Virus record (IMG/VR): IMGVR_UViG_3300025669_000059
Location: 1 to 47,201 of that record
Origin: a virus
DNA length: 47,201 bases
Reading direction: 5' to 3' (one strand)
Part shown: piece after piece, positions 9,901 through 16,666 of the stretch
How the letters are laid out: each line of letters begins with the position of its first letter
Position numbering within the stretch: position 1 is the first letter of the stretch
The notes under the pieces: generated by a model
The model's database searches: none
Told to the model about the DNA's origin: nothing
Seen by the model: the letters and a program-made list of their open reading frames with translations, nothing else
Translations under genes and position numbers: made by a program

Positions 9901-12131
9901 TGGGAGGAGCTACAAAAGGGTGGGAATTCGCAAGTGCAGGATTTAATATAAACCTTGCAGACGATACAGCAGGAATAGGAGGATACTTTACTAACAGCAC
10001 CAGAACTATAAATATGCTTCCAGCTGGAGAAGGTATTAACGGAAGTACAACTATTGATGATTTTACTTTTTCTTTATTAAATTCAACTGAAGCAGCAACC
10101 TTTGGAGACGGAACAAGAACAGTTAAACTAGCTACAGGTTCTTATGGAGCAGAGCTTACAGGAGGAATGTTATTAACTGGAGATTTAGGAATAACAGGAA
10201 CAAGAGTAACTAAAGGGTGGTTCACTGATTTAGAAGTAACTAATGCCATTGCAGGCTCTATTACAGGTAACGCAGGTACAGTAACAAACGGAGTTTATAC
10301 AACTGATTTCCCACTAAACCAAGATACAACTGGTAACGCAGCAACAGTTAGCACTATTACAGGGCTAGCACCAGACACAGCTACAACTCAAGCTACACAG
10401 CCGAACATTACAAGTGCAGTGCTTTTACCTTGGACTGGATTAAAACCAGGAGTAGACGGAGAGATACCTACCTTTGACGCTTCAGGAGACCCAGCCTTTG
10501 TAGCTGTAGGAACAGCAACCCACGTCTTGACCTCTAACGGAGTAGGAGTAGCACCAACATTTCAAGCAGCAGCAGGAGGAGCACCTGGTGGAGCTGATAC
10601 AAATATACAATTTAATGATAGTGGAGCTTTTGGTGGTTCAGCCAATTTGGTATGGGATGGCACAAATATTGGATTGAACGGAGATATAAACCAAATAGCA
10701 GATAACGATAGCATAGCCATATTTGGTGGAAGTGCATATAATCACGGAGCATATTTTCATATTACAGGAGATGATTATGGTGCTTCACCAGGCAAAAGTT
10801 CAGCAGAGTTTGTAATCGGAGAAATAGAAGGACAAAGTAGATTTAAACTAATAAGTTTTGATGGAAGTTCAACATGGACTGAAAGGCTAGTTTTAGACGG
10901 AGACAATGGGGAAATAAGTATGGCTGGAGCTACAGCAGTAATAGTTCCAACACCTACAGAAGCCTCCCATGCAACTACTAAAATATATGCAGACGAAAAA
11001 GTAGACACTGGAGCAACACTTCCAGCCAGTCCAGTAAAAGGAGGGTTATTTTTACACGCTCCTACAGGAAGAAGTATTTTATACGAGTATGATGGCTCAG
11101 ACTGGATCGCCATTCAATCTCTTGGAGCTACAACAATTTATGTAGATGGTACTGACGGAACAGATAGCCTAGAAAAAGGAACAGGAGTTGATGCAGCTGC
11201 TTTCGCTACTATACAATATGCAATAGATTTACTACCCTCAACAAACGGAGGAAATGTGATAATCAACATAGCTGCAGGAACATACACAGAAAACTTATCA
11301 ATGGGAGGAAAAGGATTCTCTGGTGATTATACAATAACTCTTAAAGGAACTTTAACCTCTTTAGCAACAGGAACAGCAACAGGAAAAGTTCAAGGTACTG
11401 GAGCGACACAGGGAACTCTAACACACGCAGGACAATTTGGAGCTTATGACAACAAGCTACTACACATAACAACAGAAGATGTTTATAGAATTATAGACTC
11501 AGACACATCCGATACTCTTACAATTACTGGTTGCTTTACTAATACTACAAATAAGGGTTATACAGTTTATGACTGGGGAACAATAATTGATGGTAGTGCT
11601 GCATCAGCAGTCTTATTGAATGACCAAAAGAACATAGTATTAGAAAACCTATCAATACCATCATCATCTACAACAGGAATATTTAATAGTAATTATTCAA
11701 CACTTACTATAAGAAACTGTGAGATAGAAACAACAGTATATAACCAGTTCTCTTCAAAGAGTTTGATATACTCATCAGTAATAAATCCAGACTCATTCGC
11801 AGGAGTCGTTAGCGACCAGTTCTGTATGAGCGTTATATACAACACCAAAATATACGGAGCAGGAACATACGGAATTTACGCAACAACAAACGGAGCAACT
11901 ATACCAATAAACGGATGTATAATAGATACATTTACCTATGGTATGAATATAATCACAGCAAGTTCAGCACTCCAAAACATAGCATCACTAGGATATATAA
12001 GAATAAGAAACTGTACAGTTGGTGTTCAAGCATCATCAGGTGGTCAGGTGAGTGGTATTACAAATACTGTTTATTCTGGTAACTCTACAGATGCAAACGC
12101 AGTAACTGCATCATTCGGATACATAGCATAA
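6942..12131 (+). CDS. Tail fibre / tail spike protein with C-terminal beta-helix
   Basis: This 1729-aa protein starts on a TAATG overlap with the polyvalent protein. The N-terminal 200 residues are charged and helical with a His/Asp/Glu-rich part (around 155-180), suited to virion attachment. The middle is a long beta-structured fibre rich in Thr, Gly, Asp and Ala with recurring modules. One is the fibre motif NDDHAQYLL..DGSRAL (near 805), and ITGLAPDTATTQA occurs twice (near 847 and 1140). From about residue 1395 (IYVDGTDGTDS) to the end the sequence looks like a right-handed parallel beta-helix, common in receptor-binding and glycan-cleaving spikes. It probably recognises the host surface. 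No catalytic residues could be assigned. Confidence 0.85.
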   Translation: MKLKELKQLKDRFETAFSKAIKQLEKDGLTVDPGKVELVRNKILRQMNVNPQEYSQVEIYTELEKEIRELKISLHTKKPEAIEYSRIVNAPKPFSQDSIKALKISQTDHKDEDHPKIMEMVLSAFNDSNATVIREERIIKEFNNSLGLLEIPEYHRDLKEIGSDDHHKKEHDLESHIDSKLKKQLMKMVSGEYVDELHKHFIDKEEMPRIIDIAGITKNDADSWYLRLDGTTTPEADIDWGGFAITGLKDPVNPQDAVTLAYLDDGFVPYTGANANVDLGAFDLDTTGEITATTFLGDLNGTINTLTTGATQSPLDNSTKIATTAYVDAAVLSEDLWDRTGTTIVPHTAGDDLDMGTGDIDTSGYICGGYTRINGDGIDFKVGANKVMKIQNFALDYGFEFWGNDGMSPHLFMSLDHTTGMDLQAHDFDTTGDLTANNITATGWSQSSSDLSSMECTGFDEANPTLRGDISFANGTPGVFTIDVQGGESYFNVWINNKEYRKTSAETLDISDTEGLHYIYYDSATQALEEAVNPSDQEIATVIRTHPIVAIIYWNTTDNEYVWFSDERHLNQMDGSTHSNLHFSFGTRYRSGGALGDFDLDETTASSGAQFSYGLGVIQDEDLSSVEQNIASTVGYPIMYLENGNWRTKTQAGFPIMTDVTAGIDTTGRTVYNDVSIGGSESLVVVGDKDFVLCHILQTNGAEAGEKVWAVMGQETYEKKKDARLGAVTEVNNLILTGLPGPEFMFLGTVIFECRNGYANAVKSTVRETDLGDNYVDWRSGTGLSPTSPAGSHSSLSGLTNDDHAQYLLADGSRALTADWDAGAFDITAVEFKGALIGQANTVATITGLAPDTATTQAAQGNITSLGTLTGLTMGGNIAMGDNSITGIDTLTFTDTSGTIAGIANGNLVDKSASETIAGEWTFGVFPITPSAEPDADYEVANKKYVDDNSGVGYWKRTGTLLEPITAGDAVLTTGTITAGTGITAIMGGATKGWEFASAGFNINLADDTAGIGGYFTNSTRTINMLPAGEGINGSTTIDDFTFSLLNSTEAATFGDGTRTVKLATGSYGAELTGGMLLTGDLGITGTRVTKGWFTDLEVTNAIAGSITGNAGTVTNGVYTTDFPLNQDTTGNAATVSTITGLAPDTATTQATQPNITSAVLLPWTGLKPGVDGEIPTFDASGDPAFVAVGTATHVLTSNGVGVAPTFQAAAGGAPGGADTNIQFNDSGAFGGSANLVWDGTNIGLNGDINQIADNDSIAIFGGSAYNHGAYFHITGDDYGASPGKSSAEFVIGEIEGQSRFKLISFDGSSTWTERLVLDGDNGEISMAGATAVIVPTPTEASHATTKIYADEKVDTGATLPASPVKGGLFLHAPTGRSILYEYDGSDWIAIQSLGATTIYVDGTDGTDSLEKGTGVDAAAFATIQYAIDLLPSTNGGNVIINIAAGTYTENLSMGGKGFSGDYTITLKGTLTSLATGTATGKVQGTGATQGTLTHAGQFGAYDNKLLHITTEDVYRIIDSDTSDTLTITGCFTNTTNKGYTVYDWGTIIDGSAASAVLLNDQKNIVLENLSIPSSSTTGIFNSNYSTLTIRNCEIETTVYNQFSSKSLIYSSVINPDSFAGVVSDQFCMSVIYNTKIYGAGTYGIYATTNGATIPINGCIIDTFTYGMNIITASSALQNIASLGYIRIRNCTVGVQASSGGQVSGITNTVYSGNSTDANAVTASFGYIA

Positions 12132-12149
12132 TAATTAAATAAATAAGTA

Positions 12150-12437
12150 ATGGAGAATGTAACAGCAATCGCTTTAGTAGTAGGAATAACAATGGGACTT
12201 ATAAAATTCATTGAGTTTGGAACTACCAAGTTCTTTGAGTTTCTAAACAAAACTGCTAACAAAGGTGAGACCGACAACAAACAAGAAATTGAGATTGCTG
12301 TTTTACAAACTGATGTTAAAGAAATAAAGACTAACCACTTAGTACATATACAGGCGAGTTTAGATAAAAATACAGCAGAACATACAGATATTAAAGTAGC
12401 ACTAGGTAAGATTTGCCAGAAATTAGAGGTGGAATAA
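12150..12437 (+). CDS. Small membrane protein with coiled coil, holin/spanin candidate
   Basis: This 95-aa protein has one N-terminal hydrophobic helix (residues about 5-20, then IKFIEFG) and a soluble helical tail with heptad-like spacing (residues 40-90). It follows the tail fibre by 18 bases and opens the lysis region, so it may be a holin or a spanin-like protein. The topology resembles XhlA-type phage proteins, although those carry the membrane helix at the C-terminus. The leader is A/T-rich with no Shine-Dalgarno. Confidence 0.6.
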   Translation: MENVTAIALVVGITMGLIKFIEFGTTKFFEFLNKTANKGETDNKQEIEIAVLQTDVKEIKTNHLVHIQASLDKNTAEHTDIKVALGKICQKLEVE

Positions 12438-12476
12438 ACAGGGGATAAGTATTTATGGACTTTTCAAAAATAGGAG

Positions 12477-12482
12477 TATAAT
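12477..12482 (+). promoter_or_regulatory. Candidate -10 box before RNA-1
   Basis: TATAAT lies 26 bases before the RNA-1 terminal helix and just after the stop of the previous gene. The -35 region at 17-18 bases (TTATGG around 12453) is a poor match, so activation or read-through transcription is possible. Confidence 0.5.
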
Positions 12483-12507
12483 AGAGATAGAACATTTAAA
12501 TAGTTGA

Positions 12508-12616
12508 GGGTTGGAAGCGAAACTTGTTTTGCATTTTGTCCAGACGTGGACTCCGAGGAACTCGTGGGTCGTCAGACCTAATCGGCTAAGCTGATGACGA
12601 GTTCCGCTTCTAACCC
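12508..12616 (+). ncRNA. Structured RNA-1 (GUCA-hairpin family)
   Basis: A 12-bp terminal helix pairs GGGTTGGAAGCG (12508-12519) with CGCTTCTAACCC (12605-12616), with one G-U pair. Inside are the hairpin GTCCA-GACG-TGGAC (12538-12551) and a helix GAACTCGT/ACGAGTTC (12558-12565 with 12597-12604). That helix encloses GGTC-GTCA-GACC (12567-12578) followed at once by TAATC and, 8 bases on, TGATG. The same core occurs at 20.4 kb and in part at 13.35 kb. It ends 21 bases before a gene with a good Shine-Dalgarno, so it could be a leader regulating that gene or a separate RNA. No known family was recognised. Confidence 0.65.
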
Positions 12617-12637
12617 TTAACAAATAGGAGATACGTT

Positions 12638-12811
12638 ATGCCTACCGAAAGCATAATTGAGGAGGAAGTCTACATTGATGACAAAGAAGATTTAATTCTT
12701 CTGATTCACAAACTTCACCACTTATTAAAAAAGGTGAACAGACGGAAACGTAGGATTGTCGTTATTTTCTTTGACGAGGAAGTTGAGAAATTTCCGAAAG
12801 GAGCAAGGTAA
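12638..12811 (+). CDS. Small charged protein with strong Shine-Dalgarno
   Basis: This 57-aa protein runs from MPTESIIEEE to EKFPKGAR. It has an acidic N-terminus, a helical Leu/His stretch (IHKLHHLLKK) and a basic patch (NRRKRRI) followed by a hydrophobic VVIFF strand. AGGAG at 12626-12630 sits 7 bases before the ATG. Most genes in this window lack such a site. Its stop overlaps the next start (TAATG), so the two are translationally coupled. Function unknown. Confidence 0.65.
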   Translation: MPTESIIEEEVYIDDKEDLILLIHKLHHLLKKVNRRKRRIVVIFFDEEVEKFPKGAR

Positions 12812-13044
12812 TGAGAACCAAGGTCTTTCACTGCACGAAGCATGGACACTTTCCTGTTGATGGAGACTTAGAGATTTGTCTCTCTCAAAACGCACATAAA
12901 GGTTGCCAAAACCTTGTGGAGTGTAATACCAGAAAGGAGTTTGACAATGTCAGAAGAAAACCAACAGCCAAGCAACGCAGACGCAACGAAAGAAGAAAAG
13001 AGAGACGAAGGCTTACTGCTTTACGAAATAGTAGCACCAGATAG
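12811..13044 (+). CDS. Small Cys/His protein with highly basic tail
   Basis: This 77-aa protein has GGAG 8 bases before its ATG, and the start overlaps the previous stop. The first 45 residues contain Cys and His (FHCTKHGHF, ICLSQNAHKGC, VECN) that could bind zinc. The last 30 residues are almost all Arg, Lys and polar residues, and are encoded where the next gene already runs in another frame (12947-13044). The tail might be real overprinted coding sequence for nucleic-acid binding. The well-formed Shine-Dalgarno supports at least the N-terminal half. Confidence 0.55.
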   Translation: MRTKVFHCTKHGHFPVDGDLEICLSQNAHKGCQNLVECNTRKEFDNVRRKPTAKQRRRNERRKERRRLTALRNSSTR

Positions 13045-13159
13045 TGCTAGACGTGAAGCCTTTCCAGTCATACTGGATCAGTACACCTACACTTGCGATA
13101 GCAAAGACCACGACTTAGTAGTCAGACTATTCGCAGTCGTACGGAAACGTACCTCTTAA
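12947..13159 (+). CDS. Small acidic protein, overlapping gene
   Basis: This 70-aa protein starts at 12947, chosen because GGAG (12936-12939) lies 7 bases upstream; the frame is open further up but without such a site. The N-terminus is polar and acidic (SEENQQPSNADATKEE), and the remainder looks like a small alpha/beta fold (LLLYEIVAPDS, YTYTCDSKDHDLVVRLFAVV). It overlaps the preceding gene by 98 bases in a different frame and is followed at once by a hairpin. Function unknown. Confidence 0.6.
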   Translation: MSEENQQPSNADATKEEKRDEGLLLYEIVAPDSARREAFPVILDQYTYTCDSKDHDLVVRLFAVVRKRTS

Positions 13160-13164
13160 ACTAT

Positions 13165-13220
13165 GGGGAGATATGCCACAGACTATAACGTCTAACATAT
13201 TAAATAGGTTATATCTCCCC
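13165..13220 (+). terminator. Hairpin with 10-bp stem, terminator-like or structured 3-prime end
   Basis: GGGGAGATAT (13165-13174) pairs perfectly with ATATCTCCCC (13211-13220). The 36-base interior holds a second hairpin, AGAC-TATAAC-GTCT (13180-13193). It directly follows the stop at 13159. Only a short T run follows (TTTAACC), so it may protect or process the RNA 3-prime end rather than being a classical terminator. Confidence 0.5.
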
Positions 13221-13265
13221 TTTAACCTTAAAATAACAGCCAATAATGATTATAAATTGGTTTTC

Positions 13266-13396
13266 CTAGCTTACTTGGTAGCGAAGTTGTAAAACGAGTA
13301 CCTAATACGGCTCACTCGCAAGAGAATCAAGTCTAGTAGGGGGCGTTAATCCTTGGGCGTCAGCCCACGTAATCAAAAGGATTGTCCCTTACTAGA
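13266..13396 (+). ncRNA. Structured RNA-3 (GUCA-hairpin family)
   Basis: Two domains are visible. In the left one CTAG and ACTTG (13266-13277) pair with CAAGT and CTAG (13328-13336). In the right one TCTAGTA (13332-13338) pairs with TACTAGA (13390-13396), AATCCTT (13348-13354) pairs with AAGGATT (13377-13383), and these enclose GGGC-GTCA-GCCC (13355-13366) then ACGTAATC. The two domains share CTAG, so they may be alternatives. The GUCA hairpin plus TAATC is the motif seen in RNA-1 and RNA-4. No ORF covers 13160-13539. Confidence 0.55.
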
Positions 13397-13402
13397 AGAT
13401 TT

Positions 13403-13450
13403 AACTATAGGTATATAATGGGTATACAACAGGTATAGTTATACCTATAC
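13403..13450. promoter_or_regulatory. Operator-like palindromes around a -10 box, upstream of the endolysin
   Basis: TATAAT at 13414-13419 lies inside repeated GGTATA/TATACC words. AGGTATA-GT-TATACCT (13431-13446) is a perfect palindrome, and TATAGGTATA just before the -10 is repeated inverted as TATACCTATA just after. No good -35 is present. A dimeric regulator could bind here and control the lysis genes. The stretch 13451-13539 has no other evident feature. Confidence 0.5.
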
Positions 13451-13539
13451 TAAGTAGCGAGTAATATTGAGAATATCCAACCACTTTGTAGAAGTTGTAA
13501 TAGTAGCAAGCACACAACAATTATTAAATACAATATACA

Positions 13540-14112
13540 GTGATAAAAATTTGTAAACCATTTAAAAACGCAAAAACATGGCATATTTCACAGCCATTTG
13601 GAGTTAATCCACAGTCTTACCAGCCTGATGGGCATGTTGGAGTAGATTGGGCTAACGGACGGAAAGGTACCTGGTTGGTCTCTCCAGTCAAATGTAGGGT
13701 AATAAAGGTAGTAGGGGCTATAAGCCTCACAGAGGGCTCAGAAATAGAAATTAGAAGGGGTTACGGAATAGTGTTAGAGTCTTTAGTTGATGTAAACACC
13801 TTTTATCTACATTGGCACTGTAATCCTGTCTTTCCAGTTAGTGAAGGAGACTTTGTAGACCAAGGACAGAGAGTAGCCCAGATGTCTAACTCAGGATATG
13901 TTTTCCATGCAGGAGTTTATGTAGAGATTAAAGAAAGGCTAGGAACCAATAAAGGAGTACACACGCACTTTGAAGGATACCATTTGGATAATGGAAAGAA
14001 GGTGTATTTTGACACCACCCCATTGATAGATTGGTCAATTAAAATTCCGGATAAGGGGATATTAGTCGCTATCTCTAACGTAATAGCAAAAATAATTAAA
14101 TTATTAAAATAA
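13540..14112 (+). CDS. M23-family peptidase, endolysin
   Basis: This 190-aa protein starts with GTG. Lysostaphin-type (M23) zinc endopeptidase motifs are in order: GHVGVDWA (H32, D36), LHWH (H91, H93) and VHTHFE (H141, H143). H32, D36 and H143 are the expected zinc ligands. M23 enzymes cut peptide bridges of peptidoglycan. There is no signal peptide, so a holin or ejection would be needed. The C-terminal 20 residues form a hydrophobic/basic helix (LVAISNVIAKIIKLLK) that may contact membrane. The next gene overlaps its stop (TAATG). Together with its small-membrane-protein neighbours it forms a lysis cassette. Confidence 0.88.
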   Translation: MIKICKPFKNAKTWHISQPFGVNPQSYQPDGHVGVDWANGRKGTWLVSPVKCRVIKVVGAISLTEGSEIEIRRGYGIVLESLVDVNTFYLHWHCNPVFPVSEGDFVDQGQRVAQMSNSGYVFHAGVYVEIKERLGTNKGVHTHFEGYHLDNGKKVYFDTTPLIDWSIKIPDKGILVAISNVIAKIIKLLK

Positions 14113-14318
14113 TGAATCAAGCGTTGAAAGAACAATTAATTAAACGATTAAAGTCTTTTGTATGGCGCGTAGGAGCTTATGCAGTTATCGGAGGGATAGC
14201 CTTGGTAATTGATATGCTGGGAATGATAGAAGCAAACCCAGTAATAGTAACTATCGTATCATTAGCAGGTGGTGAAATAACTAAGTACATTAATTCACCC
14301 ATAAAAAAGACCGACTAA
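14112..14318 (+). CDS. Small membrane protein, holin candidate
   Basis: This 68-aa protein has a basic amphipathic N-terminus (KEQLIKRLKSF) and two hydrophobic segments (about 19-37 and 42-56), then a short polar tail. It overlaps the endolysin stop by one base, the usual place for a holin. The family was not identified. Confidence 0.65.
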   Translation: MNQALKEQLIKRLKSFVWRVGAYAVIGGIALVIDMLGMIEANPVIVTIVSLAGGEITKYINSPIKKTD

Positions 14319-14322
14319 TAAT

Positions 14323-14478
14323 TTGTTAAATTGGAAAGTGATTCTACTTATATACATGGCTTTCTGGGTACTATTCTTTATTGCCACTAGCGATAGTGTC
14401 AGTAGCACGATCAAGAATAGAAACGTTTGCTGGAGTGGAGCGATAACAGACAGAGAGTTTAAAGATTGCTTAAAGTGA
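14323..14478 (+). CDS. Membrane-anchored microprotein, spanin-like candidate (TTG start)
   Basis: This 51-aa protein is read from TTG, 5 bases after the holin-candidate stop; the only ATG alternative (14356) would cut the membrane helix. Residues 5-21 are a strong hydrophobic helix, followed by a short extracytoplasmic tail with two Cys (NVCWSG and FKDCLK). Position and topology suit a lysis accessory protein, but the start is uncertain. Confidence 0.5.
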   Translation: MLNWKVILLIYMAFWVLFFIATSDSVSSTIKNRNVCWSGAITDREFKDCLK

Positions 14479-14521
14479 GCTCGGTTACTCCTTAGCAGGT
14501 CTATTAATACATGCTTAATTT

Positions 14522-14551
14522 TCTCCGCTAAGATACTTTGTATCTTCGGAG
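14522..14551. other. Stem-loop after the lysis genes
   Basis: CTCCG, CT bulge, AAGATAC, TTT loop, GTATCTT, CGGAG form a strong hairpin of 12 bp. It lacks a T tract on either strand, so it may stabilise the 3-prime end of the late transcript or assist termination with the next hairpin. I see nothing else in 14479-14610. Confidence 0.5.
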
Positions 14552-14616
14552 ACGAACAAAAAAATAAAAGCCTACATTTTTATCTGTGAATATCGGATAA
14601 CCTTGCAAAATAAAAG

Positions 14617-14640
14617 ACTACTTTTTTAGAGTAGTTTTTT
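14617..14640. terminator. Bidirectional terminator between convergent blocks
   Basis: ACTAC (14617-14621) pairs with GTAGT (14631-14635). A T6 tract follows on the plus strand and an equivalent run is created on the minus strand by the A/T loop flank. It lies exactly where plus late genes and minus early genes meet, and covers the stop codon of the last minus gene. Confidence 0.65.
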
Positions 14641-14895
14641 ATTGCCACACTTGCATTTGACAAGTTTCTGTCTATGTGGCTTTTGTTGTATGTGGAACTT
14701 GAGTTGTATCTTTACCCCACACTTGTCGCAGATCCATTGCGGGAAGTTTACTTTTTTATGATAATAATCTCTGCTCTTCTGCTGTAGCCTTTCCTTGTTC
14801 TCTTCATAATATACTTTGGCTCTGCAAGGCTCTCCACAGTAAGTAGCGTGCTCAGTTTCTTTGTTGCAATATATGCATCTGTTTATTTCAGTCAT
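14626..14895 (-). CDS. Zinc-ribbon protein
   Basis: This 89-aa protein is the last of the minus block. CIYCNKETEHATYCGEPC (near 7-24) and CDKCG..CKCG (near 56-84) give two Cys4-type zinc sites separated by a charged helix. The first is like zinc fingers of phage HNH or transcription-accessory proteins. Its start overlaps the RusA-like gene by 8 bases. The exact role is unknown. Confidence 0.7.
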   Translation of the reverse strand: MTEINRCIYCNKETEHATYCGEPCRAKVYYEENKERLQQKSRDYYHKKVNFPQWICDKCGVKIQLKFHIQQKPHRQKLVKCKCGNKKLL

Positions 14896-15256
14896 GTTGG
14901 GTAATAGTTATGATTATATAAGGTTTCACGTCCTTATCGTACTCCCAGTCTTGCTCTCCTGAGAAGTAACAATCATCTATATCTATCCCCGTTTTAATTG
15001 AGTCATATATCCCATCTATAAAGTTTGATACATCGCAGACCATTCTAGGCTTTTGTAAGAATATCTCTACCCATATCTTGTCTTTCTTCCACTTAACCCC
15101 CCTAGAATGCCCCCAAACTATGTCTGATAGGCTCTTACACGCTTCTTTGTACTCTTTTGTTGTATAATACCTGCCCTTAGCGAACCCTTTCATTTTATTT
15201 TTCCCTAGAGATGGAGTATAAGGTATCTCTATTTGGATTGTTCTAGTTTGATCCAT
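14888..15256 (-). CDS. RusA-like Holliday junction resolvase
   Basis: This 122-aa protein matches the RusA family in length and pattern. It has an N-terminal beta strand with P residues (IEIPYTPSLGKNKM), a tyrosine/lysine-rich helix, then the acidic core D75, N78, D81 (CDVSNFIDGIYDSI) and IDIDD (D92, D94, D95), followed by YIIITI. RusA enzymes cut four-way DNA junctions during phage recombination and before packaging. It overlaps both neighbours, so it is part of a recombination operon with the exonuclease and ssDNA-binding candidates upstream. Confidence 0.8.
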   Translation of the reverse strand: MDQTRTIQIEIPYTPSLGKNKMKGFAKGRYYTTKEYKEACKSLSDIVWGHSRGVKWKKDKIWVEIFLQKPRMVCDVSNFIDGIYDSIKTGIDIDDCYFSGEQDWEYDKDVKPYIIITITQHD

Positions 15257-15563
15257 ATTTTTTATTTAAATAATTTTGCAATGTTGACCAATCTTTTTTG
15301 GGGTATTCAGCTAAGTCTTCTGGTGTAGCGTGTCTTAAAGCTAAGTACTCGTTCTTCCTCTTGTCTAGCCCGGGACCAAGGTGAGACCAATAACATAATC
15401 TTATCACAGCCCACTTGTCCGGTATTTGCCTCCCTCTATATATGAGAGCATGTTCCATAGTAGAGCGACCATCGCAGACATGATCCTTAAAGCAGACTTG
15501 CCTCTCGCATTCAGGTCTCTCTTTTACTATCTCTTCAAATATATGTTTAGGAGTCTTGTGCAT
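15243..15563 (-). CDS. HNH-like nuclease-related protein
   Basis: This 106-aa protein has paired Cys (PECERQVCF, HVCDG), then MEHALIYRGRQIPDKWAVIRLC and a later His (WSH). That resembles compact phage HNH folds, in which EH...C..H bind metal. One usual His is replaced (WSH in place of a HH/WHH pair), so activity is doubtful. It overlaps the RusA-like gene by 14 bases. Confidence 0.55.
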   Translation of the reverse strand: MHKTPKHIFEEIVKERPECERQVCFKDHVCDGRSTMEHALIYRGRQIPDKWAVIRLCYWSHLGPGLDKRKNEYLALRHATPEDLAEYPKKDWSTLQNYLNKKYGSN

Positions 15564-16122
15564 TGTTAGTTAGTTTATTGATTAAGTCTTGTAGGGCAAT
15601 ACTATAAGCTGTATGTTGAGCTTCGTAAACTATATTATCATCCTTAGTTAAATCAGCCATATTTTTTATTGTTTCCTCAATCATCTCTATTATCTCCTCA
15701 TCTCTTTCCTCCTTAGCTTTTTTGATTTCTTGTGAGATGAAGGCTTTGATATTAAAGTTTCGCCCAATATCTCCATATTCATCATAAAGTAATCCATATA
15801 ACTTACTCTCCCAACCCTCTACCACATCTTCTTTGTGTGCAGGTTTTATAATCTTTCCACAACTATCGCAAGTCTCAACAAATACTTCTCCGTTTCCTTC
15901 GTTAGTCCTTGTAGTAGTTTTGTGTTCACACTCTTCTTTAGGTGCAGGTTTTCTAAAAGGTTCACCCCATACCACTTCTTCTTTGGGTGTTGGGGGTTGG
16001 TGGCATTCACAACTTAGATTATGACATCCATCTCCCTGACAATCACATTCCCCAAGTTCATTGGAAGCACAATCTATATTATGCATTATACAGCTGTGGC
16101 AACATTTGTTTTCTTCTACCAT
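15547..16122 (-). CDS. Cys-rich hypothetical protein
   Basis: This 191-aa protein has a striking N-terminus with 10 Cys and several His in the first 40 residues (CCHSCIMHNIDC, ECDCQGDGCHNLSCECH). A second CDSCG site lies in the middle (near 85), a linker carries two PKEE repeats, and the C-terminal half is acidic and helical. It probably binds two or more metal ions. Its end overlaps the next gene by 17 bases. No family recognised. Confidence 0.6.
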   Translation of the reverse strand: MVEENKCCHSCIMHNIDCASNELGECDCQGDGCHNLSCECHQPPTPKEEVVWGEPFRKPAPKEECEHKTTTRTNEGNGEVFVETCDSCGKIIKPAHKEDVVEGWESKLYGLLYDEYGDIGRNFNIKAFISQEIKKAKEERDEEIIEMIEETIKNMADLTKDDNIVYEAQHTAYSIALQDLINKLTNNAQDS

Positions 16123-16143
16123 AGTCTTATTTGTCTTTTAAGA

Positions 16144-16302
16144 TTAATCAATATTTAGAATCTTTCCATATTTACCTTCAAAAACTTCAAAACTTTCACC
16201 TTGCAGTGCATAGCCTCCACCACAATTATCACTTACCCAAATAGGCAAATCTTTATCTTCAATTTTATTTAATTCTTCAATAAGTTCTTTTACTGTCATC
16301 AT
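16144..16302 (-). CDS. Small hypothetical protein (MTVKELI family)
   Basis: This 52-aa protein begins MMTVKELIEELNKIEDKDLPIWV. The same opening occurs in a second small gene at 26968-27117, so the two are paralogues of a small protein common in phages. Its start overlaps the previous stop (TAATG). Function unknown. Confidence 0.65.
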   Translation of the reverse strand: MMTVKELIEELNKIEDKDLPIWVSDNCGGGYALQGESFEVFEGKYGKILNID

Positions 16303-16484
16303 TATTTGTCTTTTAAGTTAGTATTAGGTGTGGTTTTTAATAACTCATTAATCTTTTGATTATTCTTTCCAGTTTTGCAATTACAATTTCCCCAATCAGA
16401 TGTTATAAAATGACAATCTGCATTGTGCCAAACACCACAATAATACCAGTAGTTCTTAAAAATGTTTTTAATATCTTTCTTCAT
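16302..16484 (-). CDS. Small Cys-rich hypothetical protein
   Basis: This 60-aa protein has C, H and C residues in YYCGVWHNADCHF and GNCNCKTG, which could bind one zinc ion, and polar ends. The leader CTAAACAATAAAGA before the ATG is shared almost exactly with the gene at 16523-16666, a non-Shine-Dalgarno start context. Confidence 0.55.
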   Translation of the reverse strand: MKKDIKNIFKNYWYYCGVWHNADCHFITSDWGNCNCKTGKNNQKINELLKTTPNTNLKDK

Positions 16485-16522
16485 CTTCTTTATTGTTTAG
16501 GTTAGTTATTAGGGAACACTAC

Positions 16523-16666
16523 TCATTTGGATTTACTAATGGAAATACCAATCTGCCCTAAAACGACTGCTAATAGTCCAAACATCCCTCCGTAATAAGT
16601 TCCTATTCCACCTGCCAACCCACTAAAGAATAATCCTATTATAAATTTTATTGTTTCTTTTTTCAT
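16523..16666 (-). CDS. Small membrane protein
   Basis: This 47-aa protein starts MKKETIKF and has two glycine-rich hydrophobic segments (FIIGLFFSGLAGGIG and GMFGLLAVVLGQIGI). It ends with TGA, which shows that TGA acts as a stop in this genome. The leader is A/T-rich. It could be a small holin-like or host-membrane-targeting early protein. Confidence 0.65.
   Translation of the reverse strand: MKKETIKFIIGLFFSGLAGGIGTYYGGMFGLLAVVLGQIGISISKSK

Noticed and set aside
12585-12600. Hammerhead ribozyme suggested by CTGATGA and an upstream GAAA
   Set aside because: CTGATG is used in pairing with CGTCAG and the bases after the paired GGAACTCG arm are not GAAA, so the three-stem core cannot form.
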